A stretch of 64,000 nt of DNA from Laetiporus sulphureus 93-53 (Eukaryota > Basidiomycota > Agaricomycetes > Polyporales > Laetiporaceae), in NCBI RefSeq assembly GCF_001632365.1, contig NW_024468523.1:352988-416987 (forward strand), written 5' to 3'. Below are positions 16,185 through 29,602 of the stretch, one piece after another. The translations under genes and the position numbers were made by a program. How positions within the stretch are numbered: position 1 is the first letter of the stretch; each line of letters begins with the position of its first letter. Under the pieces are notes generated by a model. That model had not been told where the DNA came from. It saw only the letters and a program-made list of their open reading frames with translations, and did no database searches.

Positions 16185-16272
16185 GGAACGAAGTGTACTA
16201 CGCGCGCTAAAAGCATTCAGCTGCAAGTTTTGGCGCCCGCTATACTTTCTCGGCAGCCAACCATCACGCATT
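16185..16272. promoter_or_regulatory. 88-bp bidirectional promoter of SWD2 and RPB5
   Basis: Only 88 bp separate the two head-to-head start codons, so the 5' UTRs must be very short or the transcripts must overlap. Both products serve RNA polymerase II transcription. Confidence 0.55.
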
Positions 16273-17191
16273 ATGGCTGAGCAGGACGAGTCTGCTAAAC
16301 TCTGGAAAGTCAACCGCACAATCCATGAACTCGTCAAGGACAGAGTTGGCACTCTTAATTTTACGCTGCTCTGTTGCTCTCGCTCATGCTCTCGGCATTG
16401 CTTTGACCGCTTAGGGCTTTCAAGTGTCCGACGATGAAATCAACATGGACCTTGCAACTTTTCGAAGTCATTATGCTAACAATGGCGGCAGTGTCGAGTA
16501 GGCAGATTAATGAAATAGTGGTCTCCTTGTTTGCTGACGACGTCACATCGACAAGCCGGGCACAGCTGAATTTTTTCACGAACCACAGAAATAATCCAAT
16601 GAGCCAGATTTTCGTGTTCTTCTGCGATGAGAAGAGTGTAGGGGTTAAGACCATGCGGAAGTGAGTGCTGCTCTGGAATGCGGAGAGTGCATGCGGGACT
16701 CATCGTTGGTGCAGGATGCTGGGTATCCTTGAAGAGAAGAATATTCAACAGGGCGTCATGGTGTTCCCTGGAAGCATGACCCCATCTGCGCGCAAAGTAC
16801 GATCTCTTCATTGTTTCTTTCAATATCCAAACTCACGCTCGAGTCTTGCAGGTGATCACCGCCATGGCATCTCAATACAAGCTGGAAGAATTTTCCGAGG
16901 CGGACCTCCTTGTGAACATCACACATCATACGCTCGTGCCGAAGCATGAAATTTTGACGCCAGAGGAGAAGAATGAGCTTCTGGAAACGTAGTACGTCTC
17001 CGGCTCACTCCGCTTTGTTTATCAATAAATTCACATTGGTGGATAGTCGTCTCAAGGAGACCCAACTACCTCGGATCCAGATGGCTGACCCAGTGGCCCG
17101 TTATTACGGCCTCAAGCGAGGAGATGTAGTGAAAATCACACGACCGAGTGAAACGGCTGGACGTTACGCCAGCTATCGAATATGTTTCTGA
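16273..17191 (+). CDS. RPB5: RNA polymerase I, II and III shared subunit RPABC1 (Rpb5)
   Basis: Common subunit of the three nuclear RNA polymerases, located in the lower jaw. It starts [17 protein letters not shown]. The jaw-domain block [20 protein letters not shown] is joined by a short intron to [12 protein letters not shown]. The assembly domain contains [39 protein letters not shown] and [19 protein letters not shown], followed by [20 protein letters not shown] and ICF. It needs five or six exons with short introns. The stop is TGA at 17189-17191. Length and motifs match the family of about 210-220 residues. Confidence 0.95.
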
Positions 17192-20100
17192 CGTATTGTT
17201 TTCTGCACTGCAAAGGGTAGATCTGCCCGGAAGCTCGATTCCGCTTTCTTCATTTCATCTGTCGCCCCATCATGTTCTGATGGTTCTACTGTAGTACTAG
17301 GGTATCCGTCGTCTGCATTGTTCACTTACTTCCCTGTCCCTGTTCTCGAAACTCATCGCCCCATGCTCGGAGCGCTCGTCCTATGTATTTACAATTTTAC
17401 ATGACTTCTGTAATCCGAATCGGGATTTGCCGACATTTGAAACACGAGCATCGGCGTCGGTGAGTGCCTTGTACCTCCTATGGATTGGCCGCGCTTGTAC
17501 GCTATCGGTACTGATGTTTTCGCGGGATGGCAGTATAGTTCTACAGACACAGATAAAAGTGCGGGTGGATCGTATCGAAATCTGCACAGGATCTGGGATA
17601 CGAGCCCGCGGTATGTGAGAGATTAGCCAACATTCATTTCACATGATATGCATATGTGACGTTTGAGGAACCTTGTTCAGGATTAGCGTACGCTGCATGA
17701 CATCCCACTCGGAAGCTCGTCCTAGTGCGGCGATACGGCTACGGCTATCCAAGGTCATTCTTGGAGTCACTAGAAAACTCGATGGCTATGCCTTTTATCC
17801 CGCAGTCCTTCGCGTTACACCGGGCATGCAATACTGCCATACGGCTGTGTCCCGTACGCATTCCATGTTGATGCGAACGGTTTCTGACAGCAATCCATCT
17901 GCAACCGACGAAGGTGGAACCGTAGCTGTCCGTACTATCGACTAGTGGGTGTATCTCAGATGCTCCAATGCCCCTTTGTTCTCGTCCTGTGCCAGAGGTG
18001 CCTTACGATGCGTGGTTCATCACTGATTGTCTTGCAGGTTTTGGCAATTAGCGTATGTAACCGGAGATCCGTTACAACCTCGAAAGGCCAACTGTCGTCC
18101 GTTCAAAACCGATCCTCGTTCAGCTTGCCGCGCTCACGAATGTATACCTTAAGGTACACCCCTCAATGTCCTATCTGACAGCCCGGAGCCGAAGCTTTTG
18201 GAGTAAACAGGGGGATGGAACACGGGCACTACTGATGTCTGACGCCCATGCCTTGTCATTCCTGTGGCGCCGACTAGCCTCCATACCTCGAAACCAGCGA
18301 AAATTCCTCGCACCGCACTTGCCATCGTCGCTCAGCTCCAAGTAATGCGTCCCAACGGATTCTTGCGCCCAAGTTTGCAGAACGACCTTAACAACCGAAC
18401 CAGAACTCCCCGGGTGCCGAAACGAGCACATAAAACGCGAAAAAAAAGTCCAATCAATGCGGTAATTTTAGTTTGACTAACGGTGACATCATATTGACCA
18501 AAAACAATCGCAGCACTGGTAAGAAACAAACGTGGAAAATAGATCTGCTGCACCGACAAGTCATTCTGTCAAAATTATTCTAATCTCCTTCGCCCTGAAA
18601 CAGCAATAGGTACTCAAGGACCTCACCAGTCCTCTGACGGTATGCAATCCTGTGAGGCTGACTCCACGGCTCTGTAGAGCAGCGGTGAATGAGTGCTCAA
18701 TCCGATGCCAAGCTCTCTGAGTGAGTCATGAAATAAGATGGTGAACGCTGCCCATGTAGACTTCATTCTGGAATCTGAAGGTGCGGACATCCACATGCGC
18801 ATATACCCTTTTGATAAACTTAGCGGCGCCGGTCAGTAGGGCTCCGGTGAAGCAGTTGACAGGCGTTTCTTCGGCGATATCTGATATACTACACTTTGCT
18901 GCGCCTCGAGTGATGCACTGTCATGCAGCGGCCCTAAAGTTTCACCTGATAGCAACATTTGCCAATCATGTGCCAGTGTGAGGGCTCTCTAGATGGCATA
19001 CTGCGTAAGTGATCATGTGCGGACATTCGTTTTTTCTCGCCAACGTGACTTCTTATTACTTGAAGTCCGAGCAGAATTCGGACGAAAAATTACTCTCATG
19101 CAAGCAAACACTACCACATCTCTTCATCTGCAACTTTCAGGACGACATATGAGCATGCGCCACAGGCTCTATCGATGCATACGTTTGACCATTCCAATTC
19201 GTAAGTCATCCACGTATTTCTGCCGCTGGACCATTTTGGTTCGGACTCTTCTTTAGATTAGTAGCTAATATGTCTTTAACCATCAACGACACCCTAATAA
19301 AGTACTAATCATCGGTGCTAGATGCTCGGCGGTCGCTCAAACGACGAGTCAATGACGGAGAAACCGATCCATCAAGCCGACGATTCGCAGAAGACCCAGA
19401 TCACAGCATAAAATGGCAACGTTGTGACGGCATCGGAGCAGTGCAGTCGCGCGGTTGAGACATTGCAATAAGCCTCACATCATCGCCTGTTAGGTGTTTG
19501 CCGAGGTATCATTTTGTTTGCCTATCTCGTTAATTTCGTCACGCAAATTTCCTATTCCAAATGTCGCCGGTCCATGTGCAGTCTGTGATCGGTTGATCAC
19601 GGGAGTGATCCTCGTTTCATAACCTTTCTTGGAGTTCGGCAACCCATTGGGTTATATGAAAGCCGCTTCGAAGCGCCAATAGTATCAGGCATGAGCGCAG
19701 AAATATGGCAGCGGCAGTGGCAGGATTCACGTGCCACCATTCGCCCACGCCCAAATCAATGGCGTCTCTATGTCGGGAAGTGCATTCCGAACATTATGTG
19801 CTGCTGCTCTCGTTTTTTTCACATAATAGGAACTTCTCCAGACCCGATATACTAGCATGATAAACATGCGTCGTTGCGGTACTGTATATTTCGGCGAACG
19901 TTGGCCACAAAATTCAGTCTAGGGCCGGATCGCGCGGGATAGTATCACCTCGATCCATCAGCGCTGCGGAGTCGGTGATACCGCTGCAGTTGACGTGGTT
20001 TGACAGGACCGTGCATGGTGAAGCATGCTACCAGATCTCATCGACCAGGTGCAGTGTTTGTGTCTGATGTAAACGATCTGTATCCGCAGAGTTGTCCTGA

Positions 20101-20529
20101 AACAAACTTGCATAGTGCGGGATGATCATTTACATGCATAGGCCAGCCGGACGACGTTGGCACTCCCTGCTTTAACCAATTGCACAAGGCATTAGGCTCT
20201 GTCACAGCCTATAGCCAAGGAGATGGTGGTTTCGCCCCTTGAAAATACCGAAGTAGGATTAGTCCAACTTCATGATATTGGGGCCAGGGGTAGTATCCGA
20301 CGAATGAACGTCTCCATTCCGTTGCGCGATCGACCGATTCCCCGAACCATTCAGGGTCCCAAACACCGGACTTACCAAGTAAGCCTTTCTGCTAACATTT
20401 GTCATTCCCGCCGTTGTCTGACCTCTAGCAGGCAGTACGGTGTGCAATATAAAGTGAGTTGCGCCAGCATGAGAGAGCAGCATCCACAGCAATACTCGAC
20501 TTGCTTCGTTCGCCTCGATCCTACTCGCC
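17192..20529. other. 3.3-kb gene-poor stretch
   Basis: Between RPB5 and the first terpene synthase I find only short open frames on both strands, none with a recognisable domain, signal peptide or conserved block. Base composition is more AT-rich than in neighbouring genes. No terminal repeats were found by eye, but old transposon remnants could hide here. The right end holds the promoter of the terpene synthase. Confidence 0.45.
20447..20454 (+). promoter_or_regulatory. TATA-like box of sesquiterpene synthase 1
   Basis: ATATAAAG lies about 75-83 bp upstream of the start codon. Position and sequence fit a TATA element, but this is by inspection only. Confidence 0.35.
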
Positions 20530-21655
20530 ATGTTTTCCGCTCCTCGTCAGTTCGTTCTCCCCGACCTACTCGCAGTAACCCCGTTCAAGGGCTCTACCAA
20601 TTCCCACTACTCGAAGGCAGCCAAAGAGTCTAATGCATGGGTCAACAGTTACAACGTGTTCTCCGACAGGAAACGCGCGTTCTTCATACAGGGAAGCAAC
20701 GAGCTGCTCGTATCTCATACCTACCCGTACGCGGGCTATGAGCAGTTCAGGACCTGCTGCGACTTTGTCAACCTGCTTTTTGTCGTCGACGAAGTCAGCG
20801 ATGAGCAGAACGGTCAAGGCGCCCGGGAGACTGGCAGCGTCTTCCTTAGCATGATGTGCGACCCAACAACTTGCGATGACAATTCTGCCTTGGCGAAAAT
20901 GACTAAAGAGCAAGTCCTCCAGCCGCTACTTTTGTAGATGCCCCCACTAACGTTTGAGACTTTGCAGGTTCAGGCAACGTCTGCTCCAGCACGCGGGCCC
21001 GGGTTGTTTCGCTCGGTTCTTGAAGCATTGCGAGGACTACGTCGACGCCATCGCCAAAGAGGCAGAGCTCCGGGAGCGCGATCTCGTCCTCGATATGGCG
21101 TCCTTCGAAACTCTCCGCCGCGAAAATAGTGCCATCCGTCTTTGTTTCGGACTGTTCGAGTTCTGCTTCGGTGTTGACCTTCCGAATGAGGTCTTCGAGG
21201 ATTCCACTTTCATGCGGCTGTATTGGGATGCCGCCGATATGGTCTGTTGGTCTAACGTAAGTCGTGAAAATAATCATCAGGTCTGGTCTTTATCTAATAC
21301 CGCTGGTCAGGACGTGTACTCGTACAACATGGAACAGGCTAGGGGAATCGATGGCAACAATATCGTCACAGTCCTCATGCGCCAAAAGGGAATAAATCTC
21401 CAGACCGCTGCGGATCTCGTGGGCGAGCACTTTAAGGAGCTCATGGAAGATTTCATTGCGACCCGAGACAGTCTGCCGAGCTGGGGAGCTCCGGTCGACG
21501 CTGTTGTTTCCAATTACGTGAGAGCGATGGAGCATTGGGTGATAGGAAATCTGGAGTGGAGCTTTGAGACGCAACGCTATTTCGGTGCCCGCCACACGGA
21601 GATTAAGAAGACCCGCGTCGTCAGGCTCAGTCCTCGCGAGGAGGGGGATGACTGA
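20530..21655 (+). CDS. sesquiterpene synthase (class I terpene cyclase), copy 1
   Basis: Cytosolic class I cyclase expected to convert farnesyl diphosphate to a sesquiterpene. The 337-residue product has three exons. The aspartate-rich metal site is DEVSD at residues 87-91 ([12 protein letters not shown]). The NSE triad is NDVYSYNME, completed only after removal of a 54-base intron (21257-21310) that keeps the frame. The C-terminal RY pair is in TQRYFG. The first intron (20910-20967) must use a GC donor: GCAAGT...TTGCAG joins AKMTKE to FRQRLLQH exactly as in the paralogue. The product cannot be predicted from sequence. All catalytic motifs are intact, so it is probably active. The paralogue lies 6.6 kb downstream, beyond homocitrate synthase. 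Confidence 0.93.
20910..20967 (+). other. GC-AG intron in sesquiterpene synthase 1
   Basis: The 58-base intron begins GCAAGT, the usual strong form of a GC donor, and ends TTTGCAG. The nearby GT (in CAAGTCC) gives the wrong frame. The paralogue has GTAAGT at the same place. Confidence 0.75.
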
Positions 21656-22652
21656 GGTATAGTCCTCCATTCAAAAGCTATCAATCACTTATGTGACATT
21701 GTCCCGCATATAGAAGCGAGTTTCCAGAGTCCGAGCGTATAGATTATCCACGGGCAGTGGAAGAGACAGAATTTCGTCTGGATCACGTTGTAATTATGAA
21801 CGCCCTCTTGTATATTGTCGAACAGATAGATGTTCCTATTTATTCTGTATTGCCATCCGGTTGGAAAACTGAATCTGAACCTTGAAATCTGCACCAAATC
21901 GCCGACAGCGCTGCATTCGGACCAACAATCCTCGCTTTTGGACAATCGGCTCACGGGATGTACATGACATTTAGCAGATCGTTCATGGCAGATTCGGAGA
22001 TCCAATAGTTGCGTCAATAGAGCGGAAGGGCTGTCCAGGTGTACGCCAGGCCGCATGGTGGCCGACTCATCAGACGGTGGTACAAGTGCAGTCGTAGAAC
22101 ACTTATACTGGGATGCGGCATTGACCTCCTGTTCCGATAACGTCGGGAACAACTAAAGGGATGCCTTTTGAGGACTCGGACACCAGTCGGCGAGGAGGCT
22201 GATACCTGACGGGGGATTATGGAAGTCTAGAAAGAACAGCCGCTGGCGCCAGCCGTCTCCCAAACATCCGCACGTTCTATGTATGTAGTGCACTGTGCAA
22301 CGTGCAGTAAAATCACCATTGACAGATCTATTTGTATATTTCAACGTGGTGTCAATAGCGTCTTAGCTATTGGCATTTGCTATCGTACATTCATACAAGC
22401 TAAGCTTAATTTACACGAGTATCAGTCCGAACATGAGGTAAGTCGCATACGGAGCGTAGCGTACGCCGGAGCAGAATTGCACACGAGTAAACTGAGGAAC
22501 AGCAATTACATCTGTCAGGCACCGCGAGCTACTGACAGAGTAGAAGCACAGCGCACGGAAAGTCTGCAACGCTGCCTTTTTTGAACATATAGAGCTAGTG
22601 GACACCACCATATCTACATGGACCTTTTCCTATATGGGCAAACGAAGCGCGC
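21656..22652. other. intergenic between convergent genes
   Basis: About 1 kb holding the 3' ends of the terpene synthase and homocitrate synthase genes. Open frames are short and without domains. No repeat seen. Confidence 0.4.
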
Positions 22653-24481
<1,829 letters not shown>

Positions 24482-24580
24482 TTTCAGTTCGGAGTAAACG
24501 AAATGGTCAGAGACGGCGGTGTAAGGAATGGTGTTAGTAGGAAGCCAGTGGCCTTTTGAAAGTAGAGATTGAAAATTCTT

Positions 24581-24587
24581 TGAGTCA
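24581..24587. promoter_or_regulatory. Gcn4-type TGAGTCA box upstream of homocitrate synthase
   Basis: TGAGTCA (TGACTCA on the gene's strand) lies about 100 bp before the preferred start codon, and a second near-match (CGAGTCA) follows five bases on. This is the known AP-1/Gcn4 amino-acid-control site in fungi. Its use here is inferred. Confidence 0.4.
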
Positions 24588-27047
24588 GAGCGAGTCATGT
24601 CACGTGTTCATTCTTCTGTTAGAGGGTGGTGCTGTAGCATGTGGACAGCTTTCCCACTTACCATTCCACGACCTCTCGTTGGCAATACTCTGGTGTTCTC
24701 GGCACACATTTTCTCCTGCTTCAGGTGACCGACGTCCTATAGGAAACCGCGGTGAATGTTCAATTCGTGGGCGAAAATGTCGACTTGGGCCCTCCTGAGC
24801 ACACGTCCAGCCACACAGCGACAATCCATATCTAACCACAAACATCCCTAGCAATTAATGTCCAGATGAACACGAATTACAAATGCAGATGATCTCTGAG
24901 CCGAGTCAAAACCAAGGACCCGAAAGCGCACGATGACTGTGTGCTTCTCATCAGTCATCTTCGAGCGTAGACTTATCGCGGCCAGAGAGCTTGGTTTTTG
25001 TGCTGCCATGAATTTATCCGGCACTCGTTCCAGGTCGTCTGGTATCTCTACGACATCCGGCACAGTACATCCTGCTGTCGAGCAACACAGTCTATGCTCC
25101 ATAAACAGGCTATGCTGATAGCAGGGTTTGACTGATTATCCTTAGTACGTGCAAGACATCATGATTATGCAGCTGTCAGCGTCGTAAACTGGCGGTTTGT
25201 AACCAGCCTACCATGATTTTCACACCAGCGCGCTACTTGGTACGTGCTGACGGCTCCCTCTCGTTAATGACTGCTGTTGCGGATGGCGTCGCAATAAGAT
25301 TGACGGCCTCCCTAAAGCTGTGGGAGGAGCTGGGAACTCACGAACGAATGTGACTTTGCGATGAGTGCTTTGAGAATGCTCATTGCACGGCCGCAATGCC
25401 ACCGGCCATTCAGTCTTAGCAAGTGGTCAAGAATGGAATGACGCAGGTCTATTACGCGCAAGCACAGCAATCGACTTCTTCTTTTTAGCGTCAGCACTGA
25501 TTGGCGCTGTGTGTTCCTGGCGAACCTGGATCATTGTGGCCTGTGTGGTATCTTGATCTGTGAGCCTCCCGTTATTATGTGTGGCAGAGTTCGGAATGTG
25601 ACATCAATCCTTAGCTCTGTTTCCATCTTGATGCGGTGAGGTCTCGGTCTGTGCACAGTGAGGTTGAACTTCTCAGACAGCGCTTACACTCGCGGAGTTA
25701 CTGCACTAATATTCCGGCAGCGCTTCTGTATTGCTTTCTGGATCCGCGCAGCTCGGGATGTACTTAATACGGTCGGACCATCTACGAGCGTCCCGTTCAT
25801 CCCGCAAGCGACCTTTCTTGCCCAGTTTGATCGGAAAATTCACTGGAAAAGTGCAGCAGACTGCTGTTCGCTGCCGCCTTCGAGTTCGACGTGTAGTGGC
25901 ACTTGCAAGGTTGGTCCATGTTCATCGTACGATGACACTGCAATACAAAGTCCTACCTTATGCACATGTTACCAGATTGATGCGGTGCGTCTCCCATCTC
26001 GGTGAGGCACGATCTCCTAATGTTGCCACCTCGCGCTTGCATAGCCTACGCATTGCGTGTTTCAGCTGGCCTTGTTTCATGACATCATGTGTCCACGTGG
26101 AGAAATCCGTCCGTTTGAATGACCACCCACTGAGGGCTTCCAGAATTCATGTTCTCAACGAGGTTTGTGATGGCCAGATGCAGATTTCTACATCTTGGAC
26201 TTACCTTTGGTTTATAGAAAGCACATAAGAGACGGCACAACTGCCTCCAGCAGCATCGTTCTTCGTATCAGCATTTAGCATTCTAAGATCAGGCATCCGA
26301 AATTTATCAGTAACGGCTCGGCGCAGGCGGATCTCAAAATTCTACGTGATCAACGGATGCCGTCTTCTATTTCCCATGATGTCTGTCCACCTAGTTGGTA
26401 ATGCACCTATTGGTAAATCCGTCCAACTAGTCACTGCTCACACGACAGAGGTCGGCGACGACTAGTCTCCCATTCATCATGAGGAGCGCCGAGGTACGGT
26501 GCGGATAGATGGCCTGGAATTGCGGTTCCTGGTGAAAATTCGAGTTGTGAGTCCAATCATTTGCTCATGCTTCCTGGCCGCAATTTCCGAGAGGTAGAAT
26601 GAACTCCAGGCATTCACCCCCGCTTCGGAGAACAAGGGGTTCGTGGCATTCATGTTTGGAATGCCACAATGGGATTTGCTTTGCGGATCTCCGGGATCGG
26701 ATCTACAAATATATCCTCAAGCGACGCAGTCCAGCGATCGGTTTGTGCGGCTGCGTTTGTGCCCGGCATCTAAAAGGGAGGCATGTCGGACATACGGCGG
26801 GAAATGGCCTTAGCAGGAGCATATCAAGACTAGACTGACACATGGAATGCAGACAGCACACCTAGCGCTGGGGCGCCAGATACTGCCTTCGCGGAGCGCA
26901 CTGATGGTCCACCGTGGTGGCGCCCTGTACGAGTCGGACGCGGACACAGCGAAAGCCAAATATGTTTCGGTCAGGACAACGCTCGTCGTTGTTATTCTTG
27001 CTGTGATGATGCACACCGGATTGAATAACTATCGGCGCGAAATCTTC

Positions 27048-27055
27048 TATTTAAA
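27048..27055 (+). promoter_or_regulatory. TATA-like box of sesquiterpene synthase 2
   Basis: TATTTAAA lies 85-92 bp upstream of the start codon and is followed by a pyrimidine-rich CCCCTCCTCCCTC tract typical of a fungal transcription start. Confidence 0.35.
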
Positions 27056-27139
27056 GGGCGGTTTCCCCTCCTCCCTCAAGCTGTCTGCTCCTCTTCAAGC
27101 CTCTTGGTCCTCCCACATCGACAATAGCACATTGCCAAC

Positions 27140-28260
27140 ATGTCGTCTGCTATGCAGCAATTCGTCCTCCCCGATCTTCTCGCCCTCCTACCCTTCAAGG
27201 GCAGCTTTAACCCGCATTACGACGCGGTGGCTGCAGAGTCTTCATCATGGGTCAACGGCTACCGAGCCGTGTCAGATCGCAAGCGAGCCTTCTTCCTCCA
27301 GGGTGGCAGCGAGTTGCTTTGCGCACACGCCTACCCATACGCCAGTGCGCAGGACTTGCGTACATGTTTTGACTTGGTCAACATCCTCTTCACTGTTGAT
27401 GAGATCAGTGACGAACAAAACGGCAAGGATGCCTACTCCACCGGCCGCATCTTCTTGAACGCGATGAAAGACCCTGATTGGAACGATGGCTCCGCCTTGG
27501 CCAAGATGTGCAAGGAGTAAGTACGAGGCGTTCGCTTTCTCCCAACCCATTATTGAACGAGTGCTTGGTAGATTCCGTCAGCGGCTGCTACGGTACAATA
27601 TGCCCGCATGCTACAGCCGCTTGCTGAAGCATTGCGAGGACTACGTCAATGCATTTGCCGAAGAAGCTGGACTACGCGAACGCAATGAAGTTCTCCACCC
27701 GGATTCATACATGATCCTCCGCAGAGAGAACAGCGCTGTCCGATTCTGCTTCGGACTATTCGGGTTCGTTCTGGGTCATGACCTCCCGGACGAGATCTTC
27801 AATGATCCTGTTCTGTTGCGGATGCATCTGGCTGCCGTCGATATGGTCTGCTGGTCAAATGTCAGTCCTGCTCGCAATCATAAATGGCTCCTGAGCTGAT
27901 CAGACAACTTTGTCCTCGTAGGATATCTATTCATACAACATGGAGCAGGCTATGGGTCACACTGGCAACAATATCATGACTGTCCTCATGAAGGCGCACA
28001 ACTGCGACCTACAGGCCGCCGCCGACATGGTAGGCGAGCACTTCAAGAAGCTCATGGATAGCTTCTACGCAGACAAGGCCCAAATTCGGTCGTGGGGTCC
28101 TGAGATGGACGCAGTGGTCGCTAAGTTCGTCATGGCCATGGAGAATTGGGTGATCGGGAATTGCGAGTGGAGCTCCGAGACATTGCGATACTTCGGTCCC
28201 GAACGCCATGAAATCAAGCGAACGCGTATCGTCAGGCTGAAACCGAAGCGCGAGGACTGA
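27140..28260 (+). CDS. sesquiterpene synthase (class I terpene cyclase), copy 2
   Basis: Paralogue of the synthase at 20530, with the same three-exon layout and a 334-residue product. The metal site is DEISD ([12 protein letters not shown]). The NSE triad is NDIYSYNME, formed across the 61-base intron 27861-27921. The RY pair is in TLRYFG. The first intron (27517-27571, 55 bases) has a normal GTAAGT donor and joins AKMCKE to FRQRLLRY. The two proteins are similar along their whole length (shared blocks [29 protein letters not shown]), which points to a duplication followed by divergence. Motifs are intact. It may make a different sesquiterpene from copy 1, but the product is unknown. Confidence 0.94.
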
Positions 28261-28562
28261 AGGAATGACCGAGGTACGCCTTAGTCCAAACGAGTTTGTC
28301 GTTTCTATTCATACTAATGTCAATCATCTAGTGGAAAGTAGAAATCGCAACATTAGAAATAATCATCTCACTTAGTTTCTTCGTTGTCCATCCCGAACGC
28401 TTTGTATCGTTAATGCTCCCTGACTCACCCCGCTGAAATCGTAGTTCTCAAGGCTATGTTCCGTTGATTCTCGTCGTCATGTCATCTTTCCCATTGCTCT
28501 CGGGAGATGTATATATGTATCAATTTTATGATTTCTCAAAAGTCACAAGTCACCACCTGTCA

Positions 28563-29331
28563 CAGGCTCCTCCACAGCCTTTCTTCGGGAGTTAAGGGGG
28601 GCCTTCATACTAAGGGTGGGATTTTGTGCCACACCTCAGCCACATTTTCATACTCCGAATCAATTCAAATGATATTTTCTTGCAGCCGTCGTAGGGCGTT
28701 GGGGGCAATTAAGATTGTGGAGTTTCAAAACTGTATGATCGCATCATGATCGAACACATGGTAGTGATCAAAACGTGGCACAAAATCCCACCTTTAGTAT
28801 GAAGGCCCCCTTACACTGGAGACATGGAGGCATTTGTCGCCATGTAATATGTGTGACAAATGTGAACTGGTATTTTACCTTTGTGAAGAGGATCTGGTGC
28901 AATTGCAAGTACCGTATATTTTGAATTTGTAACTTAACTTGTCACCATCGTAAATCTGAGTTGACTTATTTTGTCTATACCTGGAAGAAAAACCATAAAA
29001 TAATGCACAGAGTATATGACTCTGCATATACCACTATATGCTTTAGTGTGAGGGCCAATGAGCTAATTTGTAACTGGAAACTCTATGCTGGCATAGTCCT
29101 TGTGCAGTGTTGAGAATTGTGTATCCTCAAAATAGATAAAATATATAATATTGATTTGTTATAATCATATGTCAAGTCCCAAGTTTGGAATATGTAATGC
29201 CAATTGTGATGGAGATGAATCCTTTTCACAAAGGTAAAATATCAGTTCCCATTTGTAATGCATATTACATGGTGGAAAATGGCTCCATGTCTCCAGTGTT
29301 AACGCCCGAAGAAAGGCTGTGGAGGAGCCTG
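28563..29331. mobile_element. outer miniature inverted-repeat element (MITE-like), interrupted
   Basis: Long terminal inverted repeats start CAGGCTCCTCCACAGCCTTT on the left (28563) and the same sequence on the other strand at the right (ending 29331). They continue inward through ACTGGAGACATGGAG, CCATGTAATATG and ATTTTACCTTTGTGAA, so the arms match imperfectly over more than 100 bases. The left arm is split by another element at 28595-28811. There is no open frame for a transposase. The hexamer CTGTCA sits directly outside the left end and three bases outside the right end, so a target duplication is possible but not clean. Confidence 0.75.
28595..28811. mobile_element. 217-bp MITE nested in the outer element, TA target duplication
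   Basis: Terminal inverted repeats of about 37-38 bases begin AGGGGGGCCTTCATACTAA and extend to GGATTTTGTGCCAC; the right copy differs at two places. The element is flanked by TA on both sides (28593-28594 and 28812-28813). Removing it with one TA restores the outer element's arm, GGGAGT-TA-CACTGG, against GGGCGTTAACACTGG in the other arm. A TA target suggests Tc1/mariner-type mobilisation. No coding capacity. Confidence 0.8.
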
Positions 29332-29602
29332 CAGCTGTCAACCATGCAGCCAAAAGCACTTTAAAGATGTGTTTGATCGTGCCATCAGTACATGCTGGCA
29401 ATCCGCAGTATGTTGCGTGCACATCGTCAGTGTTCGTCACCGCAGACATGATGCGATTTATCAAACCTTGATAAATTGGGTCATGTCTGCCGTGCGTGTT
29501 CCGGTCCCATGCCCGGACACTTGAGACGACATATTTTCTCAGGTGAACATGTCTACAGCCTGTCAGCGGCCGTCATGTTTGAAGTTCCACAATGGAGTCT
29601 AT

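Larger units (their letters stand above)
24482..27139. other. 2.6-kb gene-poor stretch with two divergent promoters
   Basis: Between homocitrate synthase and the second terpene synthase, which are divergent. Open frames are short and carry no recognisable domain. A CACGTG occurs at 24601-24606. Beyond promoter elements near each end I see nothing that I can name. Confidence 0.4.

Noticed and set aside
20905..20967. GT donor (CAA|GTCCTC) for the first intron of terpene synthase 1
   Set aside because: It puts the second exon out of frame; only the GC donor restores the conserved FRQRLL block.
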